A DNA stretch of 44,945 nucleotides from Pseudomonas bohemica. GTDB taxonomy: Bacteria > Pseudomonadota > Gammaproteobacteria > Pseudomonadales > Pseudomonadaceae. The position numbers and the translations under genes are program-made. The notes under the pieces are model-generated. The model was not told where the DNA came from, ran no database searches, and was given only the letters and a program-made list of their open reading frames with translations. Position 1 is the stretch's first letter. The number at the start of each line of letters is the position of its first letter. The DNA is taken from contig NZ_NKHL01000083.1 of NCBI RefSeq assembly GCF_002934685.1, positions 1 through 44,945 on the forward strand. The letters are read 5' to 3'. Shown here piece after piece: positions 9,523 through 17,840 of this stretch.

Positions 9523-11433
9523 ATGAATAAGCAAGACGGAACTGCTGGAACTGCACCTATTCCATTGGAAATTCCTACTGTTTCTGTAGCGTTAGAAGGA
9601 GGTGTCATTCCTGTAGAACACCTGATATCACCTGTCACTGTTACGCTTCCGGTCTGGCCAGCGGCGGAAGCAGAGTACACCTATCAACTGGTGTTTGATG
9701 GAGAGCGAATTGCTCCGGAAAAAGTCATCTCGGACACCGATCAACCTGGGGATCTATTAAACCTAGAAATCCCGGTATCGCTGTTGATCGAAGGCGTACA
9801 CGCAGTTGCCTATCGCGTATACAGCCCGTTCAGTGACTCGGAAGTTTTCTCCGACCCCGTCTGGATCGAAATCGACAAAACCGCCCCCGGAGCCCCCGAC
9901 CTCGCCCCCATCATCTTCCCCAGCGAAATCCGGGACGGCCTGACCTCCGACGAACTCGAAGCGATGAACAACGTGCTTCCCGGCCGCATCGCCAGCTACA
10001 ACGGCATGGCGCAGGGGGATGTGGTTCGCACTTATCGGGGTGAGCTTGAGGGTCCATTGGTGACGGTAGATGCCAACGACATGGGCCTGAACAGTGTGAC
10101 TGTGAATTTTACCCGGGAGCTGCTGGATCAGGCGGACGGTATGAGTTCGCAGGTGTATTACACCGTCACCGATCTGGCAGGAAATGTGTCGATGAAATCC
10201 GAGGCGCTGTCGATCGAACTGCAGCTGTCGGTCCTCAATCCCCTACCGCTGCCAATCATCAAGGAAGCCATCAACGACATCCTCGACCCGGCCAATGCCG
10301 GCGACGGCGCGACGGTGATGATCGATGCGTCGGCCACGTTGCGTGAGGGCGAGCTGCTTTCGGTGCGCTGGGAAGGTCCGAAAGGCCGCGATATCAAGGA
10401 GCATGTGGTCACGGCCGAAGAGGCAGGTCAGCAGGTTTCGCTGGTCATTTCCAGCGCCTTGGTGACGGTTAACGACGGGCAAGCGGTAGAGGTGTCGTAT
10501 AGCGTCACGCGGCGCAGCGGCGTGGTACAGGATTCTGAAAAAGTGGCCGTGAAGATTCTCAGCGCGACGCTCGACCTGCCGGCACCGACGGTGGACACGG
10601 TGGGGCCGGACGGGGTGTTGCGACCTTCGTTGATCACGGGTGAGGAGGCTATCGCCCGGGCCAGTTATCGCGGCATGGTGGCGGCCGATGAGGTGCAGAT
10701 GCGCTGGGTGGGCAAGACCACCTACGAGAGTGAGGCGCAGACCGTGGGTGACAGCACTCATCTGAAATTCGGCATCCCCCGGCAGTGCATCGATGACGCC
10801 ACAGGGGGCAGTGCGACGGTGTCGTATCGGGTGACCCGCGAGGGGGCTGAAACGGACTCCCACGCGTTGGATCTGACGGTTCGTGAAGGATTGGTGCTGG
10901 ATACTTCACCGGTAGCGCTGACGGGCAAGGTTTATCTGTTACCCGCTTATCCCAATCTGCTGCCGGCTTTCCCTACGGGAACAACAGTCAAACGCGCCGC
11001 TGCGGGTGGGGCGCCTCCTTACACCTACTCTTCGAGCGACCCCAAGGTCGCGCAGGTGAATGAGGAAGGTCTGACGTCGGTGCGCGGTAACGGCGGCGCG
11101 ACGATCAGCGTCAGCGACGCTGCGGGCGAGAGCAAAAGCTATACGGTGTCGGTCACCGGCGTGATCGAGTGCCATGGCGTGGGGGCGGGCAACCTGAGCC
11201 AGGCCTCGGCCGCAGCGTCGAGAATCGGCGGTCGCATTCCGAGCATTCAAGAGTTGATCGGGATCTTCAACGCCTATGGCAATCGTTGGCCGATGGGTAA
11301 TGGCAACTACTGGTCGTCCACCGTCGCCAAGGATCTGTTTGGCGCCAAGTGGTACTACGTGAAGAACCTCAATACCGGAAAGGACTTCAAACTGCTTCAC
11401 ATCAATCCGAGCCTGTGTATCGCGCTGCGTTGA
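9523..11433 (+). CDS. Large modular protein: beta modules, bacterial Ig-like domain and lectin-like C-terminus
   Basis: This protein has 636 residues from ATG 9523, behind AAGGA; an upstream TTG at 9478 is less likely. Modules at about 25-120, 120-238, 240-349 and 350-455 are paralogous to those of the protein encoded just upstream. Residues about 463-545 resemble a bacterial Ig-like (BIG_2) domain: 'YTYSSSDPKVAQVNEEGLTS' and 'GGATISVSDAAGES'. The last 90 residues carry 'GRIPSIQELIGIFNAYGN' and 'GNGNYWSSTV', a C-type-lectin-like or DUF1566-like pattern, with Cys550 and Cys632 placed to close a disulfide across the domain. No N-terminal export signal is visible, which is odd for an adhesin-like build. 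The DNA switches from AT-richer to GC-rich near 9,850. Confidence 0.82.
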   Translation: MNKQDGTAGTAPIPLEIPTVSVALEGGVIPVEHLISPVTVTLPVWPAAEAEYTYQLVFDGERIAPEKVISDTDQPGDLLNLEIPVSLLIEGVHAVAYRVYSPFSDSEVFSDPVWIEIDKTAPGAPDLAPIIFPSEIRDGLTSDELEAMNNVLPGRIASYNGMAQGDVVRTYRGELEGPLVTVDANDMGLNSVTVNFTRELLDQADGMSSQVYYTVTDLAGNVSMKSEALSIELQLSVLNPLPLPIIKEAINDILDPANAGDGATVMIDASATLREGELLSVRWEGPKGRDIKEHVVTAEEAGQQVSLVISSALVTVNDGQAVEVSYSVTRRSGVVQDSEKVAVKILSATLDLPAPTVDTVGPDGVLRPSLITGEEAIARASYRGMVAADEVQMRWVGKTTYESEAQTVGDSTHLKFGIPRQCIDDATGGSATVSYRVTREGAETDSHALDLTVREGLVLDTSPVALTGKVYLLPAYPNLLPAFPTGTTVKRAAAGGAPPYTYSSSDPKVAQVNEEGLTSVRGNGGATISVSDAAGESKSYTVSVTGVIECHGVGAGNLSQASAAASRIGGRIPSIQELIGIFNAYGNRWPMGNGNYWSSTVAKDLFGAKWYYVKNLNTGKDFKLLHINPSLCIALR

Positions 11434-11474
11434 TGCGCAACGCTGAATGACAACTATCTGGCTGACAGCCCGCG

Positions 11475-11512
11475 TGCCGAAGACATAGGGCTGCAAAGCG
11501 CTGTCTTCGGCA
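11475..11512 (+). terminator. Hairpin after the second large modular gene
   Basis: TGCCGAAGACA (11475-11485) and TGTCTTCGGCA (11502-11512) form a perfect 11-bp stem with a 16-base loop. It lies between the stop at 11433 and the start at 11553. The tail is only weakly T-rich (GTGAATTTTC), so it may be a terminator or an attenuating or stabilising hairpin. Confidence 0.6.
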
Positions 11513-11552
11513 GGTGAATTTTCTGTGCAACTTACCCAAAAAAAGAGAAGCC

Positions 11553-12029
11553 ATGGAAAACATTACCCACTTCCCATCCTCAGATTTTCCTCTCGGCAAC
11601 TTCCGCGCTCTGATCAATGACAAGCCCTTCACGACCACCCGCCTGCAAGGGATCCTGTGCCTGCGCTCGGAACTGGTCGGCGCACGGACGCAAAAGATCT
11701 GGAAAATACACGCCACCGGCAAAGTCGCGCATCGTCGAACGGTGTTCGGCTTCTTCATCGACCAGTCGTTGGGACCGGGGACCTACGACCTTGTGCACAA
11801 TGAGCGGCTGACTGCGGTTTATCACCTGACCCCCAGGCAGCAAGCGCTGGTCTATCACTCGCGAGATTTTCAGGAGGGCTGCGTCACGTTGCTCGAATGC
11901 AATACTCGAACAGGGCGACTGCGCGGCAGGTTCGAGTTCTCGATGTCAGCGATCGACTTCACCGTCTCCCGGGGAGAGTTCGACTTGCGCTGCCGCTCCG
12001 GAAAAGTATTCGACGGCTCAGCCAATTAA
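11553..12029 (+). CDS. Small protein of unknown function
   Basis: This protein has 158 residues from ATG 11553, which has an AGAGAAG just upstream; a longer frame reaches back to 11514. I do not recognise it. It is soluble-looking, with no signal peptide or membrane segment, and a predicted mix of strands: 'RLQGILCLRSELVGARTQKIWKIHATGK', 'GFFIDQSLGPGTYDLV', 'GCVTLLECNTRTGRLRGRFEFS'. The alternation of strands and the 'GTYDL' turn resemble small beta-barrel or beta-sandwich proteins, but no family can be named. Its 3' end overlaps the converging hydrolase gene by 12 bp. It follows the modular-protein cluster and may belong to it. Confidence 0.72.
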   Translation: MENITHFPSSDFPLGNFRALINDKPFTTTRLQGILCLRSELVGARTQKIWKIHATGKVAHRRTVFGFFIDQSLGPGTYDLVHNERLTAVYHLTPRQQALVYHSRDFQEGCVTLLECNTRTGRLRGRFEFSMSAIDFTVSRGEFDLRCRSGKVFDGSAN

Positions 12030-12695
12030 TCGTTTGGCGACCTGCTCGGCTGCGTCCTGCAGACAAGCCTGGTAGCTGATGCCCGCCGCCTTCAATGGCT
12101 TGAGGTCATGGTTGGCGGTGGGCAACCAGTGAACGTGAATGTGGCTCGAGAGTGTGTAGCCTTCGACGGCCTCGCGGTTGCCCAAGGTGTCGCGCTCGCC
12201 CTGGATGATCAAGGTCGGGGTCAGCAGATTCGCCAGATGCGCGACCCGTGGTTTTTCAGGTTTGCCCACGGGGTAGAACGGATAGCCCAGGCAGATCAGC
12301 GCGTCGGCTTCGAGTTCGTCGGCGAGCAGGCTGGCCATGCGCCCGCCCATGGATTTGCCGCCGATCGACAGACGGCCGCTAACATGGGGACGTACCGCGG
12401 CGTACACCTCGCGCCAGCAATCGAGCAATTTGGGCTGGGGGTTCGGCGGGCGTTTGCCGCCGTCGATTCGGCGCTGGGCCATGTAGGGAAATTCGAACCG
12501 CAGTACGCCGACGCCCAGGGCGGCGAGACGTTCGGCGACGTCATGCATGAACTCGCTGTCCATCGGCGCACCCGCACCGTGGGCGAGAATCAACGTCGCG
12601 GATTTGCCGTGATCTACGGCTGCCGGGGCGTTCCACAGCCAGCCGTGGATTCGGGCCAGTTGTGCACATCGAGCGGCGTCATCGTCTTTGCTCAT
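12018..12695 (-). CDS. Alpha/beta hydrolase of the KANL3/Tex30 (dienelactone hydrolase-like) family
   Basis: This 225-residue protein has the alpha/beta-hydrolase layout. 'LILAHGAGAPMDS' supplies the oxyanion-side HGAG, 'SIGGKSMGGRMAS' the nucleophile elbow with Ser in GKSMGG, 'IIQGERDTLG' the acid Asp, and 'TANHDLKP' the catalytic His. Proteins with this pattern are annotated as KANL3/Tex30-like hydrolases; substrates in bacteria are unknown. It is transcribed towards the preceding gene and overlaps its end by 12 bp, so the two transcripts collide. It borders the accessory block on the right. The fold call is firm and the substrate unknown. Confidence 0.88.
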   Translation of the reverse strand: MSKDDDAARCAQLARIHGWLWNAPAAVDHGKSATLILAHGAGAPMDSEFMHDVAERLAALGVGVLRFEFPYMAQRRIDGGKRPPNPQPKLLDCWREVYAAVRPHVSGRLSIGGKSMGGRMASLLADELEADALICLGYPFYPVGKPEKPRVAHLANLLTPTLIIQGERDTLGNREAVEGYTLSSHIHVHWLPTANHDLKPLKAAGISYQACLQDAAEQVAKRLIG

Positions 12696-13561
12696 GCTTG
12701 AGTCATACCCATGGTTCAGATGCGGGGCGACATTATGCCGAAGATATCCCTCGCGCTGAAATCTGCAGCGCTGCGCTGGCGGAGCATGAACATCCCCACC
12801 GGAGACAGCCCCGGTTCAGCTTTGGGTGCTTACCCTGCCATTACACTTCGGCAGAACAACCTCGTCAGCATGAGCGCCCCAACCCACACGCAACCGGGCG
12901 GTTTCATCGACGTGGCAGAGCTTCTGTCCGGTGCCGGTCGATCAACCGCGACGATCTCCGGCCATGTCTGCCAGCTCGGGCCAATTTTTGGGCAGTTACA
13001 AGTGCAAATGTCTGCGGCTTTTGTATACAACTTTCGATAGAGAAGCGCTCAACCGATGTGCATGGAATGCAGGGAGAGAACCGTTTCAGCGACCATCGAA
13101 AACAGGTGAATGCCGCGTCCCGCAAAGGACGCGGCAACCTGTCCCTTTCGCGCGGCGAAGTGTCACAGCGGCCACTCTTATGGCTTCCATCGCCGGGCAA
13201 ACCGGTCTAAGCTACGCCCCACAGTGGTCCGGCAACAGCTGGCCACAGGCTCAGTGAAAGGATTGTGCACGACCTCTCAACCCTCTTGCAGACAGACAGC
13301 GCAGCCATGTCCGTCACCCGCAGGGTTGTATCCAATTTTCTCCACTCACGCGCGCTGCCTCACCGACCTGTTCCCCCGCCCTCTTCGGCCCACTTGGGCA
13401 GATCGCCTCAGCGCGCCTTCGCGCAGGCATCTGCGGCAGCTCCACAGTGCTCGATCCGCCAAGCCCCACCCCCGCTCCGGCGCGGCAAAAAGTCTAGGCT
13501 TAAATCGATGCTGCGGCCGTTACCACACACTAATAAAATACCCAAACCGTGGAACCTTAGA
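12696..13561. other. 866-bp region without a convincing gene; contains a strong hairpin
   Basis: Short frames exist on both strands, but none has a ribosome binding site together with plausible protein composition. The most striking element is a perfect 9-bp stem, GCCGCGTCC (13112-13120) and GGACGCGGC (13127-13135), with loop CGCAAA. The 3' part must hold the ccoN promoter. I searched for a TTGAT-N4-ATCAA Anr box and found none. The region could hide a small RNA or decayed genes. Confidence 0.5.
13112..13135. repeat. Perfect GC-rich hairpin in the long gap upstream of ccoN
   Basis: GCCGCGTCC and its exact complement GGACGCGGC are separated by six bases. No long T-run follows on the plus strand; on the minus strand a CCTGTTTTC follows about ten bases later. 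It could be part of a non-coding RNA or a terminator. Confidence 0.6.
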
Positions 13562-15004
13562 ATGAGCACTGCAATCACTCCGACTGCTTATAACTATAAG
13601 GTCGTTCGCCAGTTCGCCATCATGACGGTGGTCTGGGGGATCCTTGGCATGGGGCTCGGTGTCTTCATCGCCTCACAGCTCGTGTGGCCTGATCTGAACT
13701 TCGGTCTTGAGTGGACCACGTTCGGACGCTTGCGCCCATTGCACACCAACCTTGTGATCTTCGCCTTCGGCGGCTGCGCGCTGTTCGGCACCTCCTATTA
13801 CGTTGTGCAACGCACCTGTCAGACGCGACTGATCTCCGACGGCATGGCGGCCTTCCACTTCTGGGGCTGGCAGGCAGTGATCATCGGCGCGATCGTGACC
13901 CTGCCGATGGGGTACACCACCACCAAGGAATACGCCGAACTCGAATGGCCGATTGCGATTCTGCTGGCCATTGTCTGGATCACCTACGCGGCGGTTTTCT
14001 TCGGCACCATCGTCAAGCGCAAGACCAAGCACATCTATGTCGGCAACTGGTTCTACGGGGCCTTCATCGTGGTCACCGCCATGCTGCACATCGTCAACCA
14101 TATGTCGCTGCCGGTGAGCCTGTTCAAATCCTATTCGGCCTATTCGGGCGCCACCGACGCGATGATTCAGTGGTGGTACGGGCACAACGCCGTGGGCTTT
14201 TTCCTGACCACGGGTTTTCTCGGGATGATGTACTACTTCGTGCCGAAACAGGCCGAGCGCCCGATCTATTCGTATCGTCTGTCCATCGTCCACTTCTGGG
14301 CGTTGATCACCCTGTATATCTGGGCCGGCCCCCACCACTTGCACTACACGGCGCTGCCCGACTGGGCGCAGTCGCTGGGCATGGTGATGTCGATCATTCT
14401 GCTGGCACCCAGTTGGGGCGGGATGATCAACGGCATGATGACCCTCTCCGGCGCATGGCATAAGTTGCGCACTGACCCGATCCTGCGTTTCCTGGTGGTC
14501 TCCCTGGCGTTCTATGGCATGTCGACGTTCGAAGGGCCGATGATGGCGATCAAGACCGTCAACTCGCTTTCGCACTATACCGACTGGACCATCGGCCACG
14601 TTCACGCCGGCGCCCTGGGCTGGGTGGCGATGATTTCCATCGGTTCGGTTTACCACATGATCCCGCGTCTCTACGGGCGTCCACAGATGCACAGCATCGG
14701 CCTGATCAATACGCACTTCTGGCTCGCGACCATCGGCACCGTGCTGTACATCGCCTCGATGTGGGTCAACGGCATTACCCAGGGCCTGATGTGGCGTGCG
14801 ATCAACGACGACGGCACTCTCACTTACTCCTTCGTCGAAGCGCTACAGGCCAGCCATCCGGGCTATATCGTGCGAGCGGTAGGCGGCGCGTTCTTCGCCA
14901 GCGGCATGCTGTTCATGGCCTACAACGTGTTCCGCACCGTGCGTGCCTCGAACGCTGAAGAAGCCGACGCTGCCACTCAGATCGCTGTCGTGGGAGCCCA
15001 CTGA
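13562..15004 (+). CDS. ccoN: Cytochrome cbb3 oxidase subunit I, CcoN
   Basis: This 480-residue subunit is the haem-copper catalytic core of cbb3 oxidase, which reduces oxygen with high affinity in the inner membrane. About twelve membrane helices are evident. '[14 protein letters not shown]' supplies an early haem b histidine, '[22 protein letters not shown]' the CuB His and the Tyr cross-link region, and 'GPHHLHYT' the other two CuB histidines. 'THFW' and '[11 protein letters not shown]' carry later conserved histidines. ATG 13562 gives the usual 480-residue length; an upstream frame from 13265 is ignored. It is the first gene of ccoNOQP and its stop overlaps the ccoO start by one base. No Anr box lies upstream, so this resembles the constitutively expressed copy (ccoN1 type). 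Confidence 0.97.
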   Translation: MSTAITPTAYNYKVVRQFAIMTVVWGILGMGLGVFIASQLVWPDLNFGLEWTTFGRLRPLHTNLVIFAFGGCALFGTSYYVVQRTCQTRLISDGMAAFHFWGWQAVIIGAIVTLPMGYTTTKEYAELEWPIAILLAIVWITYAAVFFGTIVKRKTKHIYVGNWFYGAFIVVTAMLHIVNHMSLPVSLFKSYSAYSGATDAMIQWWYGHNAVGFFLTTGFLGMMYYFVPKQAERPIYSYRLSIVHFWALITLYIWAGPHHLHYTALPDWAQSLGMVMSIILLAPSWGGMINGMMTLSGAWHKLRTDPILRFLVVSLAFYGMSTFEGPMMAIKTVNSLSHYTDWTIGHVHAGALGWVAMISIGSVYHMIPRLYGRPQMHSIGLINTHFWLATIGTVLYIASMWVNGITQGLMWRAINDDGTLTYSFVEALQASHPGYIVRAVGGAFFASGMLFMAYNVFRTVRASNAEEADAATQIAVVGAH

Positions 15005-15615
15005 TGATCAAACACGAAGCACTCGAAAAGAACATCGGCCTGCTGGCGATCTTCATGGTCATCGCTGTTGCGGTGGGTGGGCTGACGCAAATCGTCCCGC
15101 TGTTTTTTCAGGACCTCACCACCCTGCCGGTCGAAGGCATGAAGCCGCGCCCGGCCCTGGAAGTCGAAGGCCGCGACGTGTTCATCGCCAACGGCTGCGT
15201 CGGCTGTCACTCGCAGATGATCCGGCCGTTCCGCGCCGAAACCGAACGCTACGGCCACTACTCGGTGGCGGGTGAAAGCGTCTGGGATCACCCGTTCCTG
15301 TGGGGCTCCAAGCGCACCGGGCCGGATCTGGCCCGCGTCGGCGGCCGCTACTCGGATGATTGGCACCGCGCGCACTTGTACAACCCGCGCAACGTGGTGC
15401 CGGAGTCGATCATGCCGGCCTATCCGTTCCTGGTTGAAAACAAGCTCGACGGCAAGTTGACCGGGCGCAAGCTGGAAGTCCTGCGCAGCCTCGGCGTGCC
15501 GTACACCGATGCAGACATCGCCGGTGCTGCGGATGCGGTGAAGGGCAAGACCGAAATGGACGCGCTGGTGGCCTATCTGCAGGGCCTGGGCACCATCATC
15601 AAAAGCAAACGGTGA
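15004..15615 (+). CDS. ccoO: Cytochrome cbb3 oxidase subunit II, CcoO (mono-haem cytochrome c)
   Basis: This 203-residue protein is anchored by one N-terminal helix (about residues 11-35), with a periplasmic cytochrome c domain. The haem c site is CVGCH at residues 65-69, and a downstream 'MPAYPFL' methionine is the likely axial ligand. The subunit passes electrons from CcoP to CcoN. The length matches the family. Translation is coupled: its ATG (15004-15006) overlaps the ccoN stop TGA, and its own TGA is followed closely by ccoQ. Confidence 0.97.
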   Translation: MIKHEALEKNIGLLAIFMVIAVAVGGLTQIVPLFFQDLTTLPVEGMKPRPALEVEGRDVFIANGCVGCHSQMIRPFRAETERYGHYSVAGESVWDHPFLWGSKRTGPDLARVGGRYSDDWHRAHLYNPRNVVPESIMPAYPFLVENKLDGKLTGRKLEVLRSLGVPYTDADIAGAADAVKGKTEMDALVAYLQGLGTIIKSKR

Positions 15616-15620
15616 TCGCT

Positions 15621-15812
15621 ATGGATATCGGAATGATTCGAGGCCTGGGCACCGTGGTGGTGATGGTGGCCTTCATCGGTCTGGCGCTCTGGGTCTTCAG
15701 CCCGCGGCGCAAAGCCGAATTCGACGACGCCACCCTGCTGCCCTTTGCCGATGACCCCGAGGCCATCAAGCACCTCGAGCAAGCGAAAGCCTCCAGGAGC
15801 CACAAAGAATGA
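15621..15812 (+). CDS. ccoQ: Cytochrome cbb3 oxidase small subunit CcoQ
   Basis: This 63-residue protein has one membrane helix (about residues 8-27), then a basic '[11 protein letters not shown]' and an acidic cytoplasmic tail. CcoQ stabilises the cbb3 complex. ATG 15621 is chosen over a GTG at 15612 because a GGTGA (15611-15615) lies upstream at good spacing and the resulting N-terminus ([11 protein letters not shown]) is typical. The stop TGA overlaps the ATG of ccoP by four bases (ATGA). Confidence 0.93.
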   Translation: MDIGMIRGLGTVVVMVAFIGLALWVFSPRRKAEFDDATLLPFADDPEAIKHLEQAKASRSHKE

Positions 15813-16789
15813 GTACGTTTTGGAGCCTGTACGTCACCGTACTGTCGTTGGGCACGATCTTCTGCCTGACCTGGCTGCTGCTGGCGACCCGCAAGGGCCA
15901 GCGCGCCGACACCACCGACGAGACCGTCGGCCACTCCTTCGACGGCATTGAGGAGTACGACAACCCGCTGCCCAAGTGGTGGTTCATGTTGTTCATCGGC
16001 ACCATCATCTTTGCCTTGGGTTATCTGGCGTTGTACCCGGGGCTGGGCAACTGGCAAGGCCTGTTGCCGGGCTACGACTACGTCGATAACGACAAGCAAA
16101 TCGCCTTCTCCGATGGCAAGCAGGGCTGGACTGGCGTGCATGAATGGGAGAAGGAAATGGCCCGTGCCGAGGCGCGGTTTGGTCCGATCTTCGCCAAATT
16201 CGCCGCGATGCCGATAGAGGAAGTGGCCAAGGATCCGCAAGCGCTGAAGATGGGCGGTCGGCTGTTCGCCTCCAACTGCGCGGTGTGCCACGGCTCCGAC
16301 GCCAAGGGCGCCTACGGCTTTCCCAACCTGACCGACGCCGACTGGCGCTGGGGTGGCGAGCCGCAGACCATCAAGACCACCATCATGGGCGGACGGCACG
16401 CGGTGATGCCGGCCTGGGGTGAAGTGGTCGGCGATCAGGGCGTGCGCGACGTCTCGGCCTATGTCTTGACCCAACTGGACGGTCGCAAACTGCCGGAAGA
16501 TGCCAAGGCCGACCCCGCTGCCGGGCAGAAAATCTTCGCCGCCAACTGCGTCGCCTGCCACGGTGCCGAAGGCAAAGGCACGCCGGTCATGGGCGCGCCC
16601 GACCTGACCCACCCCGGCGCATTCATCTACGGTTCCAGCTTCGCGCAACTGCAACAGACCATCCGCTACGGTCGCCAGGGACAGATGCCTGCGCAGGAAT
16701 TGTTGCAGGGCAACGACAGGGTGCACTTGCTGGCAGCGTACGTGTACAGCTTGTCTCACGGGGATAAGGCGGCGGATGGGCAGGAGTGA
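15809..16789 (+). CDS. ccoP: Cytochrome cbb3 oxidase subunit III, CcoP (di-haem cytochrome c)
   Basis: This 326-residue subunit has two N-terminal membrane helices (about residues 5-28 and 55-78) and a periplasmic part with two haem c sites, CAVCH at 157-161 and CVACH at 247-251. Methionines in 'HAVMPAWG' and 'QGQMPAQ' are the likely axial ligands. It accepts electrons from soluble cytochromes and feeds CcoO. It is the last gene of the ccoNOQP operon; a GC hairpin follows. Confidence 0.97.
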   Translation: MSTFWSLYVTVLSLGTIFCLTWLLLATRKGQRADTTDETVGHSFDGIEEYDNPLPKWWFMLFIGTIIFALGYLALYPGLGNWQGLLPGYDYVDNDKQIAFSDGKQGWTGVHEWEKEMARAEARFGPIFAKFAAMPIEEVAKDPQALKMGGRLFASNCAVCHGSDAKGAYGFPNLTDADWRWGGEPQTIKTTIMGGRHAVMPAWGEVVGDQGVRDVSAYVLTQLDGRKLPEDAKADPAAGQKIFAANCVACHGAEGKGTPVMGAPDLTHPGAFIYGSSFAQLQQTIRYGRQGQMPAQELLQGNDRVHLLAAYVYSLSHGDKAADGQE

Positions 16790-16796
16790 AGGCGGT

Positions 16797-16820
16797 CCTC
16801 GCCGGTGTGAGCTGGCGAGG
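16797..16820 (+). terminator. Hairpin after ccoP
   Basis: CCTCGCC (16797-16803) and GGCGAGG (16814-16820) form a 7-bp stem with a 10-base loop, followed by CTCTTCTTC. It starts 7 bases after the ccoP stop and probably ends or stabilises the ccoNOQP message. Confidence 0.65.
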
Positions 16821-16886
16821 CTCTTCTTCGGTTACATATAGGCTGTTGAGTAATCACTACGATCAGCCTAGGATGCCCGGCATCAA

Positions 16887-16910
16887 GTAGCAACATAACT
16901 ACATCGCTAC
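16887..16910. promoter_or_regulatory. Candidate operator of the toxin-antitoxin operon
   Basis: An inverted repeat GTAGC (16887-16891) / GCTAC (16906-16910), with related 'AACTACATC' copies between, lies 36-59 bp before the antitoxin start. Phd-family antitoxins usually repress their own operon by binding such imperfect palindromes. The assignment is by position only. Confidence 0.3.
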
Positions 16911-16945
16911 ATCCAATGCCAAATCAATGTAAAGGGGTGCCTTCG

Positions 16946-17197
16946 ATGATCACCACGATTTCCAGCCGCGAATTCAATCAAGACACCAGCGGCGCAAAAA
17001 AGGCCACCAAAAAGGGCCCAGTCTTCATCACTGATCGGGGCCGTCCAGCGCATGTGCTCTTGACCATCGAGGATTACCAGAAACTCACGGGCGGCTCGGT
17101 CAGTATCGTCGATATGCTGGCGATGCCCGGCACCGAAGATATCGACTTTCAACCGCAGCGCCCCGTCATCACTCCTCGAGAAGTGGACCTGTCCTAA
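16946..17197 (+). CDS. Type II antitoxin, Phd/YefM family
   Basis: This 83-residue protein opens with 'MITTISSREFNQDTSGAKKA', the DNA-binding N-terminus typical of Phd/YefM antitoxins, and continues with 'GPVFITDRGRPAHVLLTIEDYQKL', the other half of that fold. The acidic C-terminus (EDIDFQPQ...PREVDLS) is the likely toxin-neutralising tail. ATG 16946 is chosen because AGGGGT lies about ten bases upstream; an in-frame ATG at 16916 lacks a site. Its TAA overlaps the toxin ATG (TAATG), so the pair is translationally coupled. The unusual point is its position inside the cbb3 gene region. Confidence 0.92.
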   Translation: MITTISSREFNQDTSGAKKATKKGPVFITDRGRPAHVLLTIEDYQKLTGGSVSIVDMLAMPGTEDIDFQPQRPVITPREVDLS

Positions 17198-17649
17198 TGT
17201 TCCTCCTCGATACCAACGTGGTCTCCGAGCTTCGCAAAAACCATAAAGCTCATCCGAGCGTCCTGCGATGGGCTAGACCGATTCCTTCTTCCAGTCTCTA
17301 CCTCTCGGCGATCACAGTCCTTGAGCTGGAGACTGGAATTCTAAGGCTCGAACGGCATGACTCAGCTCAGTCGTCGTTGCTCAGGACCTGGCTCGATTAT
17401 CATGTACTCCCTGCATTTGCGGGGCGCATTTTGCCCATTGATGCCGCCGTGGCGGTCAAATGCGCACGCATGCATGTTCCAGATCCGCGCAGTGAATACG
17501 ATGCAATGATCGCTGCCACGGCCCTGGTTCACGGCATGACAGTAGTAACCCGCAATACTGCAGACTTCACTGGAAGCGGGGTCATGTTGTTCAATCCCTG
17601 GAACAGTCAGCTGAATGACGAGCCTGTGCCGTATGGCGTTGAGAACTGA
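17197..17649 (+). CDS. Type II toxin, PIN-domain ribonuclease (VapC/FitB-like)
   Basis: This 150-residue PIN-domain protein has the four acidic metal-binding positions: Asp5 (MFLLDTNVVSE), Glu43 (TVLELETG), Asp102 (SEYDAMIAATA) and Asp123 (RNTADF). PIN toxins cleave RNA, often tRNA or rRNA, in a magnesium-dependent way. The sequence is closest in style to FitB-like toxins ('DTNVVSELRK', 'GMTVVTRNTADF'). It starts inside the stop codon of the antitoxin. All catalytic residues are present, so it looks functional. It ends about 190 bp before ccoG. Confidence 0.93.
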   Translation: MFLLDTNVVSELRKNHKAHPSVLRWARPIPSSSLYLSAITVLELETGILRLERHDSAQSSLLRTWLDYHVLPAFAGRILPIDAAVAVKCARMHVPDPRSEYDAMIAATALVHGMTVVTRNTADFTGSGVMLFNPWNSQLNDEPVPYGVEN

Positions 17650-17840
17650 GCATTGACGACGACATTACACCAGCAACCGCCGAGCAGAAGCCGAGCCGTT
17701 TGAGCCCTGCGGGAACAGCCGTCGACTGAAGTCACAGAGAGGACAGTGCGGCTCTTTATAAGCATTCAATGACCCCGACCGGCACGCACTGGCCGAGGCA
17801 ATTTTCCACTGCCCCGTGACGTTTGGATGAGCATGCTTCG

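Noticed and set aside
12711..13040. 109-residue frame in the gap upstream of ccoN
   Set aside because: No ribosome binding site, no recognisable protein pattern, and competing frames on the other strand of similar length.
13265..13561. N-terminal extension of ccoN of 99 codons
   Set aside because: CcoN proteins are about 480 residues and ATG 13562 gives that length; the extension has no membrane or family features.
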